A stretch of DNA of 64,000 bases from Achatina immaculata (Eukaryota; Mollusca; Gastropoda; Stylommatophora; Achatinidae): positions 11,554,303 to 11,618,302 of the forward strand of contig CM019704.1 of NCBI GenBank assembly GCA_009760885.1. Direction: 5' to 3'. A program made the translations under genes and the position numbers. Shown piece after piece: positions 1 to 10,284 of this stretch (position 1 is the first letter of the stretch; the number at the start of each line of letters is the position of its first letter). A model generated the notes under the pieces. The model was not told where the DNA came from. It ran no database searches and saw nothing but the letters and a program-made list of their open reading frames with translations.

Positions 1-500
1 ATCTGTACTCCCAGCTCTCTCAGTCTAAGCTTAAAGATTCTCTTCTCTCAGTCTAAGCTTAAAGATTCTCTTCTCTCAGTCTAAGCTTAAAGAATCTCTT
101 CTCTCAGTCTAAGCTTAAAGATTCTCTTCTCTCAGTCTAAGCTTATAGATTCTCTTCTCTCAGTCTAAGCTTAAAGATTCTCTTCTCTCAGTCTAAGCTT
201 AAAGATTCTCTTCTCTCAGTCTAAGCTTAAAGATTCTCTTCTCTCAGTCTAACCTTAAATATTCTCTTCTCTCAGTCTAAGCTTAAAGATTCTCTTCTCT
301 CAGTCTAAGCTTATAGGTTCTCTTCTCTCAGTCTAAGCTTATAGATTCTCTTCTCTCAGTCTAAGCTTAAAGATTCTCTTCTCTCAGTCTAAGATTATAG
401 ATTCTCTTCTCTCAGTCTAAGCCTATAGGTTCTCTTCTCTCAGTCTAAGCTTATAGATTCTCTTCTCTCAGTCTAAGCTCATAGATTCTCTTCTCTCAGA
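1..500. repeat. 28-bp minisatellite array
   Basis: About 17 tandem copies of a 28-bp unit containing CAGTCTAAGCTTAAAGATTC; most copies carry a HindIII-type AAGCTT. Variation is mostly single substitutions (AAAG/ATAG/ATAT), so the array looks young. It directly follows (minus-strand sense) the RNase H-derived repeats next to it and shares a residue string with them at the junction, so it may come from the same retroelement; that origin is inference. The array begins before or at the window edge. Confidence 0.95.
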
Positions 501-540
501 GTCCTCAACTTTGCCTCTCCCTCTAAGCGTAGTGAACCTG

Positions 541-795
541 TCATCTCTCTCATTCCCCTGGACGTCTGTGATGACGGCAGAGCCAACCAACCTATCAGCT
601 CTCTCATTCCCCTGGACGTCTGTGATGACGGCAGAGCCAACCAACCTATCAGCTCTCTCATTCCCCTGGACGTCTGTGATGACGGCAGAGCCAACCAACC
701 TATCAGCTCTCTCATTCCCCTGGACGTCTGTGATGACGGCAGAACCAACCAACCTATCAGCTCTCTCATTCCCATGGACGTCTGTGTGCCCAGGA
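541..795 (-). repeat. 54-bp minisatellite encoding the RNase H GNERAD block
   Basis: Nearly five copies of a 54-bp unit. On the minus strand each copy reads in frame as 18 residues including VQGNERADRLVGSAVITD. Because 54 is a multiple of three the frame stays open across the array. Copies differ by one or two bases. The left-most unit degrades into GNERDDRFTTLRG. Confidence 0.9.
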
Positions 796-865
796 ACATA
801 AATGAGGGCGGCTGCGAATAGTTGATTTCTGCAGTGACTCAAGCCACTGCCTGCGTACAAAACTT

Positions 866-1548
866 GCCTAGATCTTCCAGATCACACTCACTGAATCACT
901 TAGTATACAGACATGGACGTAGTCTTGTGACTCCAGACACTGCCTGGATCTTCCAGATCACACTCACTGAATCACTTAGTATACAGACATGGACGTAGTC
1001 TTGTGACTCCAGACACTGCCTGGATCTTCCAGATCACACTCACTGAATCACTTAGTATACAGACATGGGTGTAGTCTTGTGACTCCAGACACTGCCTGGA
1101 TCTTCCAGATCACACTCACTGAATCACTTAGTATACAGACATGGGTGTAGTCTTGTGACTCCAGACACTGCCTAGATCTTCCAGATCACACTCACTGAAT
1201 CACTTAGTATACAGACATGGGTGTAGTCTTGTGACTCCAGACACTGCCTAGATCTTCCAGATCACACTCATTGAATCACTTAGTATACAGACATGGGTGT
1301 AGTCTTGTGACTCCAGACACTGCCTAGATCTTCCAGATCACACTCACTGAATCACTTAGTATACAGACAAGGGTGTAGTCTTGTGACTCCAGACACTGCC
1401 TAGATCTTCCAGATCACACTCATTGAATCACTTAGTATACAGACATGGGTGTAGTCTTGTGACTCCAGACACTGCCTAGATCTTCCAGACCACACTCATT
1501 GAATCACTTAGTATACAGACAAGGGTGTAGTCTTGTGACTCCAGACAC
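866..1548 (-). repeat. 76-bp minisatellite derived from the RNase H SDS block
   Basis: About nine copies of a 76-bp unit (for example starting at 911, 987 and 1063). On the minus strand one frame of each unit reads ESQDYVHVCILSDSVSVIWK, matching the TDSxSVL region of LINE RNase H domains. The period is not a multiple of three, so the frame is lost from copy to copy. Variants (TGGACG/TGGGTG, CTCACTG/CTCATTG) are shared by neighbouring copies, as expected of slippage or unequal exchange. Confidence 0.93.
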
Positions 1549-1680
1549 TTGAAAGCTTTCGTCAACTTCATCGTCATGCTGCTTGTGGTCATGGTGAAGG
1601 CACCGCTGGCTTCCTGAATCGTTCTTCCCACTGAAAGTGCTGTGAATGCCCATGCACTCCTTTGATGTCGCACAACGGAT

Positions 1681-2085
1681 CTATCCGTTTAAATAACTGC
1701 GTCAGATGAAGGTAGAAAGAGGTGTATGGCTCAGCTTTAAAGAAAAAAAAACGATAGAAAGAGTGAGGAAAGTGGACAGAAACAAGAACGACAGAAAGTA
1801 GACCGAGCACGCACAAATGAAGACATTCTTCTCAATAATCCAGTATTTCGGCAAAAGCCTTTTTTCCACGTTAAGACACAAAAACAAATAACAAATAAAA
1901 AACAGATTGATGAAAAATCGTCTGCTTCTATTTCCTGCTTGCCTACGTCTGTCTGGGCGCATTTTGTGCCTGTCTTTCCTACAAGGAGGAGACTTAAGGG
2001 AGCTAAGTATTATTTTTTAAATTATTGTTCGTGTTTTAATCGGTTCCATGCGATCCATGATAAAGGCTTTTGCCTAAATATTGAA
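1681..2085. other. No recognisable gene
   Basis: AT-rich flank between the RNase H remnant and the next array. Short open frames on the minus strand are low-complexity and show no family motif. Nothing further seen. Confidence 0.5.
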
Positions 2086-2480
2086 GTGTTGTATGTTCTT
2101 CATTTATTTGCGTGTATGTTCTTTATTTATATATTTGTGTTCTTCATTTATATATTTGTGTGTTATTCATTTATATATTTGTGTTCTTCATTTATATATT
2201 TGTATTCTATTCATTTATATGTCTGTGTTCTTCATTTATATATTTGTATGTTCTTAATTTATATATTTGTGTTCTTCATTTATATATTTGTATGTTATTC
2301 ATTTATATGTGTATGTTTTTCTTTTATATATTTGGCTGTCCTTCATTTATAGGTGTGTTTGTTCTTCATGTATATGTATGAGTTCTTCTTTTATAGATGT
2401 GTATGTTTTTCATTTATAAGTGTATGTTCTTCATTTATAGGTGTTTATATTATTCATTTATATGTGTGTATGTGTATATG
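2086..2480. repeat. AT-rich 21-bp tandem repeat
   Basis: Tandem copies of a roughly 21-bp unit, GTGTTCTTCATTTATATATT, with frequent indels and T/G substitutions; about 18 copies. The overlapping open frames here (Phe/Ile/Tyr/Val repeats) are artefacts of the repeat. Confidence 0.9.
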
Positions 2481-2599
2481 GTCATCTTATTTTCTGCCAT
2501 TCTTGTTTCTGCACACAGTCCCCAATCTTTCTGTAAAACTGTAGTGATTAGTGCCCGCTAGAAGGCTGCTTGTTTCATCGTGCACCCGGATGGAACTTT

Positions 2600-4325
2600 T
2601 CTCTGACCAAGTTTTTTTTCAATACACAGGAAGTTTTTGTTGTTAGGAAAGCTGTGCTCAAGTAGTTTGTGCTGTGTCTTGTAGTAATTAGGAAGTTTTG
2701 TTGTTGGGGAAACTGTGCTCGGGTTTTGTGTCCTGTAGTAACTAGGAAGTTTTTGTTGTTATGGAAGCTGTTCTCGGGTAGTTTGTGCTGTGTCCTGTAA
2801 TAACTAGGAAGTTTTGTTGTTAGGGAAGCCAAGATTGGGTAATTTGTGCTGTGTCCTGTAGTAACTAGGAAGTTTTGTTGTTATGGAAGCTGTTCTCGGG
2901 TTCTGTGTCCTGTAGTAACTAGGAAGTTTTGTTGTTAGGGAAGCTGTGCTCGGGTTCTGTGTCCTGTAGTAACTAGGAAGTTTTGTTGTTAGGGAAGCTG
3001 TGCTCGGGTTCTCTGTTCTGTAGAAACTAGGAAGTTTTGTTGTTAGGGAAGCTGTGCTCAGGTTCTCTGTTCTGTAGAAACTAGGAAGTTGTGTTGTTAG
3101 GGAAGCTGTGCTCGGGTTCTCTGTTCTGTAGAAACTAGGAAGTTGTGTTGTTAGGGAAGCTGTGCTCGGGTTCTGTGTCCTGTAGTAACTAGGAAGTTTT
3201 GTTGTTAGGGAAGCTGTGCTCAGGTTCTCTGTTCTGTAGAAACTAGGAAGTTTTGTTGTTAGGGAAGCTGTGCTCGGGTTCTCTGTTCTGTAGAAACTAG
3301 GAAGTTTTGTTGTTAGGGAAGTTGTGCTCGGGTTCTCTGTCCTGTAGTAACTAGGAAGTTTTGTTGTTAGGGAAGCTGTGCTCAGGTTCTCTGTTCTGTA
3401 GAAACTAGGAAGTTTTGTTGTTAGGGAAGCTGTTCTCTGATAGTTTGTGCTGCGTCCTGTAGTAACTAGGAAGTTTTGTTGTTAGGGAAGCCAGGATCGG
3501 GTAATTTGTGCTGTGTCCTGTAACAACTAGGTAGTTTTGTTGTTAGGGAAACTGTGCTCGGGTTCTGTGTCCTGTAGTAACTAGGAAGTTTTGTTGTTAG
3601 GGAAGCTGTGCTCGGGTTCTATGTCCTGTAGTAACTAGGAAGTTTTGTTGTTAGGGAAGCTGTGCTCAGGTTCTCTGTTCTGTAGAAACTAGGAAGTTTT
3701 GTTGTTAGGGAAGCTGTGCTCAGGTTCTCTGTTCTGTAGAAACTAGGAAGTTTTGTTGTTAGGGAAGCTGTGCTCGGGTTCTCTGTTCTGTAGAAACTAG
3801 GAAGTTTTGTTGTTAGGGAAGCTGTGCTCGGGTTCTGTGTCCTGTAGTAACTAGGAAGTTTTGTTGTTAGGGAAGCTGTGCTCAGGTTCTCTGTTCTGTA
3901 GAAACTAGGAAGTTTTGTTGTTAGGGAAGCTGTGCTCGGGTTCTCTGTTCTGTAGAAACTAGGAAGTTTTGTTGTTAGGGAAGTTGTGCTCGGGTTCTGT
4001 GTCTTGTAGTAACTAGGAAGTTTTGTTGTTAGGGAAGCTGTGCTCAGGTTCTCTGTTCTGTAGAAACTAGGAAGTTTTTGTTGTTATGGAAGCTGTTCTC
4101 TGATAGTTTGTGCTGCGTCCTGTAGTAACTAGGAAGTTTTGTTGTTAGGGAAGCCAGGATCGGGTAATTTGTGCTGTGTCCTGTAACAACTAGGTAGTTT
4201 TGTTGTTAGGGAAACTGTGCTCGCTTAGTTTGTGCTGTGTCTTGTCGTAACTAGGTAGTTTTGTTGTTAGGGAAGCTAGGCTCGGGTTCTGTATCCTGTA
4301 GTAACTAGGTAGTTCTTCATCCTGT
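2600..4325. repeat. 54-bp minisatellite array (about 31 copies)
   Basis: Core unit contains GTAACTAGGAAGTTTTGTTG followed by TTAGGGAAGCTGTGCTCGGG. The period is 54 bp in the middle (2901 to 2955 and onward), with longer variants (AGTTTGTGCTG insert) at both ends. Variants such as TCCTGTAGTA/TTCTGTAGAA recur in blocks: the order of variants around 2890-3470 is largely repeated around 3550-4130, which suggests a later duplication of several units at once. Confidence 0.95.
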
Positions 4326-5290
4326 CATGGCCTATGTCAGTCATTCTCTTGTAGTTTAATTTCTCACACACCCAGACTACTTTGTCTACTTTTTTTCCAT
4401 GACAAATTCTATCTACTTTATTGTCACATTTTGCTGTCACAAGTCTGGCTACCGTCATCCATTCTGACAGAGTCAGGTCACGTTTGACATGGAGAATCGT
4501 CCAAGCCTAGTTCCAGGCAAGAGTTATAGATCTTCTTCAACGATGAGTTCTACAATTGACGACGATGATGTTTTTGTAATGATGAATACTCCAACATAAA
4601 GATGAGATCGGAGGAACTTTTAAAACTTAATATATATATATGTAAGTATTTTTTAAAGACATGATTTAGACAGACATAAGATGAATGTTTTATGCAGTGT
4701 CATGTGGACATGTAATGGTTAAGATGACCTCTCACAGGTCGTGACATAACTGAAACGTTCTAGAATGATTGATACCCGCCAGAAGCCGCTCTCTGGTCCG
4801 TCTTTCTGGCTTTGTAAACAGAAGGAGCCTACGTTCCAGGCTAGATTTGCTCGGCAGCCTGCGGTGGTCACGTGACGTCATGTGATGAAAATATCTTGCA
4901 CAGGTCTTGCTTGTGAGTCATAGGGAAACAGCCAGAGGAAAGTACGTGACTCACACTGTGCAACCAATAACTGTCTGTTGTAAGCAAGACCTGGAATTTT
5001 ACAACCTGTGGCCAACACTAGAGCACACAACAGCATGACGTCAAAAGAACATCACATGGACTAGAACATCACATAGATATGACGTCACTAGAACATAGCA
5101 GAGATATATCAATAGAATATCACATGAATATGACGTCACTAGAACATAAAAGAGATATGGCATCACTTTAGATATGACGTCACTAGAACATAAAAGAGAT
5201 ATGGCATCACTTTAGATATGACGTCACTAGAATATAAAAGAGATATGGCATCACTTTAGATAACACCACAGCGAAATAACATCACTAAAA
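4326..5290. other. Non-repetitive stretch with no supported gene
   Basis: Low-copy sequence. The minus-strand open frame around 4276-4458 has no recognisable motif. The only notable content is the cluster of TGACGTCA palindromes listed separately and CACGTGA elements near 4868. Confidence 0.5.
4873..5226. promoter_or_regulatory. Cluster of six TGACGTCA (CRE-type) palindromes
   Basis: Exact TGACGTCA occurs at 4873, 5036, 5080, 5131, 5175 and 5219. This is the consensus full cAMP-response element bound by CREB/ATF-type bZIP dimers. The last four sit in a degenerate repeat of about 44-50 bp with the context GATATGACGTCACTAGAAC, so part of the cluster arose by local duplication. No promoter or exon was identified beside it, so a regulatory role is unproven. 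Confidence 0.45.
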
Positions 5291-5299
5291 AAAAGCAGA

Positions 5300-5760
5300 C
5301 AGTATCAACATCATCAGTAAGTTTTCTTGTACTGGAAGCAGCACCAACAGGATCAATAAGTTTTGTTGTAATGGATGCAGCATCAACAGTATCAACAAGT
5401 TTTCTTGTACTGGAGCTAGCATCAACAGTATCACCAAATTTTCTTGTACAAACACAGCATCAACAGTATCAACAAGTTTTCTTGTACGAAGACAACATCA
5501 ACAGTATCAATAAGTTTTCTTGTACTGGACACAGCATCAACAAGACCAACAAGTTTTCTTGTATTGGACGCAGTATCAACAAGTTTTCTTATACATACAT
5601 AGCATCAGCAGTATCAACAAGTTTTCTTGTACTGGACACAGTATCAACAAGCTGTCTTGTACTGGAATAGTAGCAACAATATCATCAAGTTTTTTGTGTG
5701 TGTTTTTTTTTGCACTGGACATATCATCAACAGTATCTATATTCTTGTTGTCACGTGATG
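5300..5760. repeat. Irregular 30-45-bp tandem repeat
   Basis: About ten diverged copies built around ATCAACAAGTTTTCTTGTAC followed by TGGA.(A/G)CAG.. Each unit contains the short palindrome ACAAG..TTTTCTTGT. Copies differ by indels, so the array is older than its neighbours. Confidence 0.85.
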
Positions 5761-5868
5761 TTCACTCTTGTAAGATATGCTCAACTGTTAATTCTTTAAT
5801 AATAAAAAAAAATATTTTATACTCGTAAAGTTTTGCAGATTATGTTTAAATGGTAACGTTTTGTATTA

Positions 5869-5996
5869 ATTTTCATATGTTAAAGCTTTGTAGAAATTCT
5901 CATATGTTAAAGCTTTGTAGAAATTCTCATATGTTAAAGCTTTGTAGAAATTCTCATATGTTAAAGCTTTGTAGAAATTCTCATATGTTAAAGTTT
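5869..5996. repeat. 27-bp tandem repeat
   Basis: Four to five almost perfect copies of a 27-bp unit (TTCTCATATGTTAAAGCTTT then GTAGAAA). Confidence 0.95.
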
Positions 5997-6039
5997 AACA
6001 TCTAACATACTTACGGCCAAAATGTCACCACTTTCTTAC

Positions 6040-6650
6040 ATCTTACATCATACCCGTACTGTTAAACTTCACACAGGGCTCGCATGCTAGTTCGCCAAGT
6101 TTTCCTGTTTTCGGCAAGCTTTTCAACTTCATCAAGGGATTTTATGCCTACTAATTTGACCTCTCCTAAGTGTCCTCTTTAGAATTTCACGTGGTTGACC
6201 TCTTTTTCTTCGACCTGTTGTGCTCCACTTGATAGCTTGTCTTGGTATTCTCTGATTGTTTCTTCTCATTACATGGCCTACATATGTCCATCTTCTTTTT
6301 CTGATCATCCATGAGACAGGTTGTTGTTTGCTCATCTGTCTTATCTCTGCATTGTTCTTGAATTCATTCCACTTTATACCGAATGTTTTCCTGAGGCATT
6401 TGTTTTCAAAATAGTCTAATTTGTTGTCTCTTTCTTTAGTTGTTTTCCAGTTTTCACATACATAAATGAGGTATATTACATTTGAACTGAGTAATCTTAA
6501 CTTAGTTTTTGTGCTTATAACTTTTGAATGCCATATGTTTTCAAGGTTATTGAAGGTCGATGCTGTTTTTGCAATTCTAACTTCCTTTCTGGTGTCACCA
6601 TCCTGGTCTATGTGGCTGTTTAAACAAAAAGTGTTAACATATTTATAGCC
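6040..6650 (-). pseudogene. LINE family A (RTE-like), C-terminal RT fragment
   Basis: Minus-strand 3' part of a non-LTR retrotransposon, called family A here. Recognisable blocks, in order: SHIDQDGDTRKEVRIAK, SKVISTKTKLRL, ENKCLRKTFGIKWNEFKNN, RRWTYVGHVMRRN, TGRRKRGQPRE. These follow the catalytic palm of the RT and end near the element's 3' terminus, where a GATGTAAGATGTAAG-like tail is seen at about 6040. The copy is 5'-truncated and carries indels. The next family A copy lies on the opposite strand immediately beyond it, so the shared C-terminal region forms a large inverted repeat with 8190-8740. Confidence 0.85.
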
Positions 6651-6654
6651 AAAT

Positions 6655-6666
6655 AAATGTTCATCA
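6655..6666. repeat. Target-site duplication, left copy (family A LINE)
   Basis: AAATGTTCATCA, repeated exactly at 8776-8787 beside the element's 3' tail. It marks the insertion boundary and shows the element is 5'-truncated. Confidence 0.75.
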
Positions 6667-8775
6667 TAAATGTTCAATCAGGAACTTGCCAATCATTCCA
6701 AAACACCCAGTGAAGTTGAGGAGATAGGTATAGATGAGTTATGGAATTCTTACAGCACAGCCATAATCACAGCAGCAAAAGTAAGCGCTGGATTGGAAAA
6801 ACCAAATAGAAAAGCATGGATATCAGATAAAACATGGAAGTATATACATGAAAGACGAGCAGTCAAATTAAACATGTTGAATGCAAAAGCAGATCATGAA
6901 AGAGATTCGGCAAAAGCAAAATACAAAGACATAGACAAGAAAGTAAAAAGTTCAGCTAGAAGGGATAAAAGAGAATACATAGACAATATGGCGAAAGAGA
7001 CAGAAAAAGCAGCAAAAACAGGAGACAGCAAAACTTTATATAACATACAAAAGAGGCTAACAGGTACTATTACATCTAAAGAAATACCAATCCTTAGCAA
7101 AACTGGAACACTATTAACATCAAATAAAGACCAAAAGCAAAGATGGGCTGAACACTTCCAAGAAATACTCAATCGACCACACCCAAAAGAATTGTTAAAC
7201 CTTGAAACTGACTTACCAGCCCCACAACTAAATGTCAATCTAGATGAAATTAAATTGCATGAAATTGAAACAGCAGTGAATTTAATGGCTAACAACAAAG
7301 CTGCAGGTGAAGATGAAATAACAGCCGAGATGCTAAAAGCTATCAATAGTGACAACATGAGACAACTACAGAGAATGTTTAACAAGATTTGGAAATAAGA
7401 AAAGGTCCCTTCTAATTGGAAGAAGGGAATCATTGTTAAAATACCAAAAAAAAGGCAACCTTAGTGACTGCAACAACTGGAGAGGAGTAACCTTAATATC
7501 AGTTGTGTCAAAAGTATTTTGCAAGGTCATTTTGAATAGACTCAAAGATATAGTGGATACTGCAATGAGAGAAGACAAGCAGGATTTCGAAAAGGGAGAA
7601 GCTGTCTCGACCAGATCTTTACTCTCAGAATAATACTTGAACATATTGAAAAGCAGAAACCATTAATACTGAATTTCATAGATTTTAAGAAGGCATTTGA
7701 TAGCATACACAGAGATTCATTATGGAGAATTTTATGTCTATATGGAATACCATCTAAAATTGTCAACATCATTAAGGACTTATACAATGGATATGGTTGT
7801 GCAGTCAAGACAGAAGAAGGGATGAGTGAATGGTTCCAGATTGAAACAGGCGTGAAGCAAGGATGTATACTGTCTCCTTTACTTTTTGGGATTACAATAG
7901 ACTTCATAATGACAAAATGCTGCACAGGTAACACAGGTATTGACTGGGTACATGGGACCCAACTAGAAGATCTTGATTTTGCTGATGACATAACTCTTAT
8001 CAGTAATAATGTGAATTCCATGCAAGAAAAAACAGATAGCCTGTCTTCACTGGCTAGCAAAATAGGACTTGAAATTAACAAGGACAAAACAAAAATAATG
8101 AAAATTCCCATAAATCAAAATGGAAAAATACACATAGAAGGGACAGGTATTGAAGAAGTCAATCAATTTGCATACCTTGGCAGCTACATAGACCAGGATG
8201 GTGACACTAGAAAGGAAGTTAGGATCAGAATTGCAAAAGCAGCATCAATCTTCAAGAATCTTGAGAACATATGGAATTCAAAAGTTATAAGCACAAAAAC
8301 CAAGTTAAGACTATTCAATTCAAATGTAATATCCACCCTCATTTATGCATGCGAAAGCTGGAAAACAACTAAAGAAATAGAAAAGAAATTAGACTCTTTT
8401 GAAAACAAATGCCTAAGGAAAATACTCGGCATCAAGTGGAATGAATTCAAGAACAATGCAGAGATAAGACAGATGACTGAACAACAACCAGTCTCACGGG
8501 TGATCAGGAAAAGGAGATGGACATATGTTGGTCACTTGATGAGAAGAAATGAGCAGAGAATCCCAAAACAAGCTATCAAGTGGAACACAACAGGCCGAAG
8601 AAAAAGGGGCAGACCGCGTGAAACTCTGAAGAGGACATTATTAAGAGAGGCCAAGTTAACAGGCATAAAATCCTTTGTTGAGGTTGAAAGACTCGCCGAA
8701 GACAGGAAAAATTGGCGAACTACTTTGCGAGCCCTATGTGACGTCTAACGGCACGGGAAAGATATAAGATATAAG
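6667..8775 (+). pseudogene. LINE family A (RTE-like) reverse transcriptase copy, frameshifted, with 12-bp target-site duplication
   Basis: Truncated non-LTR element encoding the linker and reverse transcriptase that copies element RNA at a nicked target. Seen in order: a Lys-rich linker (WISDKTWKYIHERRAV), MANNKAAGEDEITAEML, a stop after about 7395, a frameshift at the A8 run near 7444, NWRGVTLISVVSKVF, motif A DFKKAFDS (7681), motif B KQGCILSPLL (about 7855), motif C LDFADD (about 7978, FADD instead of the commoner YADD), LGSYIDQDG, RRWTYVGH and TGRRKRGRPRE, ending ALCDV-stop at 8748. The 3' end is GATATAAGATATAAG. AAATGTTCATCA flanks it at 6655-6666 and 8776-8787 as a target-site duplication. 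The endonuclease half is absent (5' truncation). RTE-type assignment is from general resemblance. Confidence 0.88.
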
Positions 8776-8787
8776 AAATGTTCATCA
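8776..8787. repeat. Target-site duplication, right copy (family A LINE)
   Basis: AAATGTTCATCA directly after the GATATAAGATATAAG tail; matches the left copy base for base. Confidence 0.75.
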
Positions 8788-8816
8788 CTTTACTCAATGT
8801 TTACATAAGAAAGTGT

Positions 8817-9585
8817 AACCTATTTACCTAGCAATAATAACTTCAGATGGGAAATGCACAACAGAAATTAGGAACAGAATAGGCCAAGCAAAGACTGCAT
8901 TTCAGAGAATGAGAAACATATTAGCTAACACATTCATATCAATGAATGTTAGAAAACGAGTCCTAAAATGCTATATTGAACCTGTCTTGTTATCATCATC
9001 ATCATGTGCCGTGCCGACTGGCGTTGGCTATTATGCTTCTCCAGAGTTCGCGATCCTTCACGCATGCCATCAGCTCAGTTGGTGATCTCCTCTCACACCA
9101 TCCCGTCAGACTGTCCAGTATCATTTCTCTTGGTCTTCCTCTTGATCTTCTTCCTTCTTGTTATATGGAAGTGAATTATGGACAATAGGCAAATCTGCAC
9201 AAAAATCATTGGAAGCAGCAGAAATGTGGTTTATTAGAAGAATGTTGTGAATCCCCTGGATAACATAAATAACTAATGAAGAATGTATGAGAAGAGCTGG
9301 AGAGACAAAAAAACCTTGTCAAAAAGATAAGAGAGAGACAATGTACTTTCATAGAACATGCAATGAGAAGAGGGGGCATTGAAAATATTATAACAACAGG
9401 AAAAATAGAGGGAAGAAGATCAAGAGGAAGACCAAGAGAAATGATACTGGACAGTCTGACAGGATGGTGTGAGAGGAGATCACCAACTGAACTAAGGGCC
9501 TGCATGAAGGATCGTGTACTCTGGAGAAGCATAATAGTGAACGCCAGTCGGCACGGCACATGATGATGATGATGAACCTATTTAC
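8817..9585 (+). pseudogene. LINE family B 3' end with 11-bp target-site duplication
   Basis: 5'-truncated copy of a second non-LTR family (B). It covers the end of the RT ORF: TSDGKxxTEIRNRIGQAK-like sequence, RMRNILANT, SMNVRKRVLKCY, then after an interruption AEMWFIRRML, MRRAGETK, RRGGIENIITTGKIEGRRS, REMILDSLTGWCERRSP and SRHGT-stop, with a (GAT)n tail. AACCTATTTAC flanks it at 8817-8827 and 9575-9585, a clean target-site duplication. An inverted piece of the same family is inserted inside it (8994-9155). Frameshifts and stops make it inactive. Confidence 0.87.
8994..9155 (-). mobile_element. Nested inverted family B fragment with 9-bp target-site duplication
   Basis: The last ~160 bp of family B, including the (ATG)n tail and the GTGCCGTGCCGACTGGCGTT terminus, lies in opposite orientation inside another family B copy. 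The host sequence TCTTGTTAT is present on both sides (8985-8993 and 9156-9164), as expected for a target-site duplication. Removing the insert and one copy of the duplication restores the order seen in the other family B copies. The insert is complementary to the end of its host copy (about 9400-9570), so the transcript or single strand could fold back. Confidence 0.85.
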
Positions 9586-9798
9586 AGCGAAATGTTCACT
9601 CTTTCAAGTCCCAATTATCACTTTGTTTTGACGCTCAAAGACAGCTCAAATTAATCTCAGAAATATTGACATCTGTGACACTCAAAACTGCCTGGCGTAT
9701 TTGTATAATTGAGTAAGAAATTGAGCAAATGTAAAATCAAAATATTTGGTTACAGATGAAATGATTTGGTTTTGATGGAAAATGAGAAAAAAAAAACT
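9586..9798. other. Short intergenic segment
   Basis: AT-rich low-copy sequence between the family B LINE and the tRNA gene; nothing recognised. Confidence 0.5.
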
Positions 9799-9809
9799 AA
9801 AAAAAAAAA
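9799..9809 (-). terminator. RNA polymerase III T-run terminator
   Basis: A run of eleven A on the plus strand, so T11 on the transcribed minus strand, three bases past the tRNA 3' end. T4 or longer is the normal pol III stop. Confidence 0.85.
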
Positions 9810-9812
9810 TTC

Positions 9813-9894
9813 CGTCACGAGCAGGATTCGAACCTGCGCGGGAAAATCCCATTGGATTTCGAGTCCAACGCCTTAACCACTCGGCCATCGTGAC
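9813..9894 (-). tRNA. tRNA-Ser (anticodon CGA)
   Basis: 82-nt tRNA on the minus strand. Acceptor arms GTCACGA/TCGTGAC pair perfectly and the discriminator is G. The A box TGGCCGAGTGG and B box GGTTCGAATCC are both canonical. The anticodon stem-loop is TTGGA-CTCGAAA-TCCAA with anticodon CGA at 9861-9859. A long variable arm (GGGATTTTCCC type) is the class II hallmark of serine tRNAs. No intron. CCA is not encoded, as usual in eukaryotes. It decodes UCG. All arms are intact, so it is probably a functional gene rather than a SINE head. Confidence 0.97.
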
Positions 9895-10284
9895 TTACAA
9901 ATCAGTTGATAATTAAATATTATATTACTAAAGCTATTGATGCGTCGTCAGAAATTAAGTTGTCTTGTTTGTAATTGAAAGAAATGAGTGATTACAAATA
10001 CACAAAATGAAAATAATGTGTTACGAACTTTAACTATTGCTGAAATGATGCTCTAGCCACCACTTCGGAAACTCGCTTAGGTTTATATCACAAGGGACAT
10101 AACCTAAACAGTGCATCTAGGTAACGAGTTGTGTGTCCTGTTTCCTGGAAATTCTTTGAGAGCGAAACAGCCACACAACGTATCAGATCATCAGACACTT
10201 ACAGGCTGTTGGCTCAACATAAGCATCATCATGTGCCATGTCAAACATACAAGACGATTTTTTTTACCTTCCATGCAGTCAGTG
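9895..10284. other. No supported gene
   Basis: Low-copy AT-rich sequence leading into the next LINE copy. Two short overlapping open frames (10111-10362 and 10131-10400) are mostly non-element sequence whose ends read into LINE endonuclease, so they are not independent genes. Confidence 0.5.

Larger units (their letters stand above)
480..1680 (-). pseudogene. Decayed non-LTR retrotransposon RNase H domain, broken by internal repeat expansion
   Basis: Read on the minus strand from about 1673 downwards, the sequence gives the end of a non-LTR pol protein: SAWAFTALSVGRTIQEASGAF, then ESQDY..VCILSDSMSV (the TDS-type block with an RNase H catalytic Asp), then further down IYVPGHTDVHGNERADRL, the C-terminal HxGxxGNExAD block of retrotransposon RNase H. 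In an intact element these blocks lie some tens of residues apart in a single copy. Here the first is repeated about nine times with a 76-bp period and the second about five times with a 54-bp period, so the domain cannot fold or act. Such RNase H domains remove RNA from RNA/DNA hybrids during reverse transcription. The family assignment is from motif recognition only. Confidence 0.75.

Noticed and set aside
4276..4458. 60-codon minus-strand frame with KCDNKVDRICHGKK
   Set aside because: Slight resemblance to LINE RT but too short and unsupported by neighbouring blocks.
9682..9888. 68-codon minus-strand open frame
   Set aside because: It overlaps the tRNA-Ser gene and reads through its conserved boxes.
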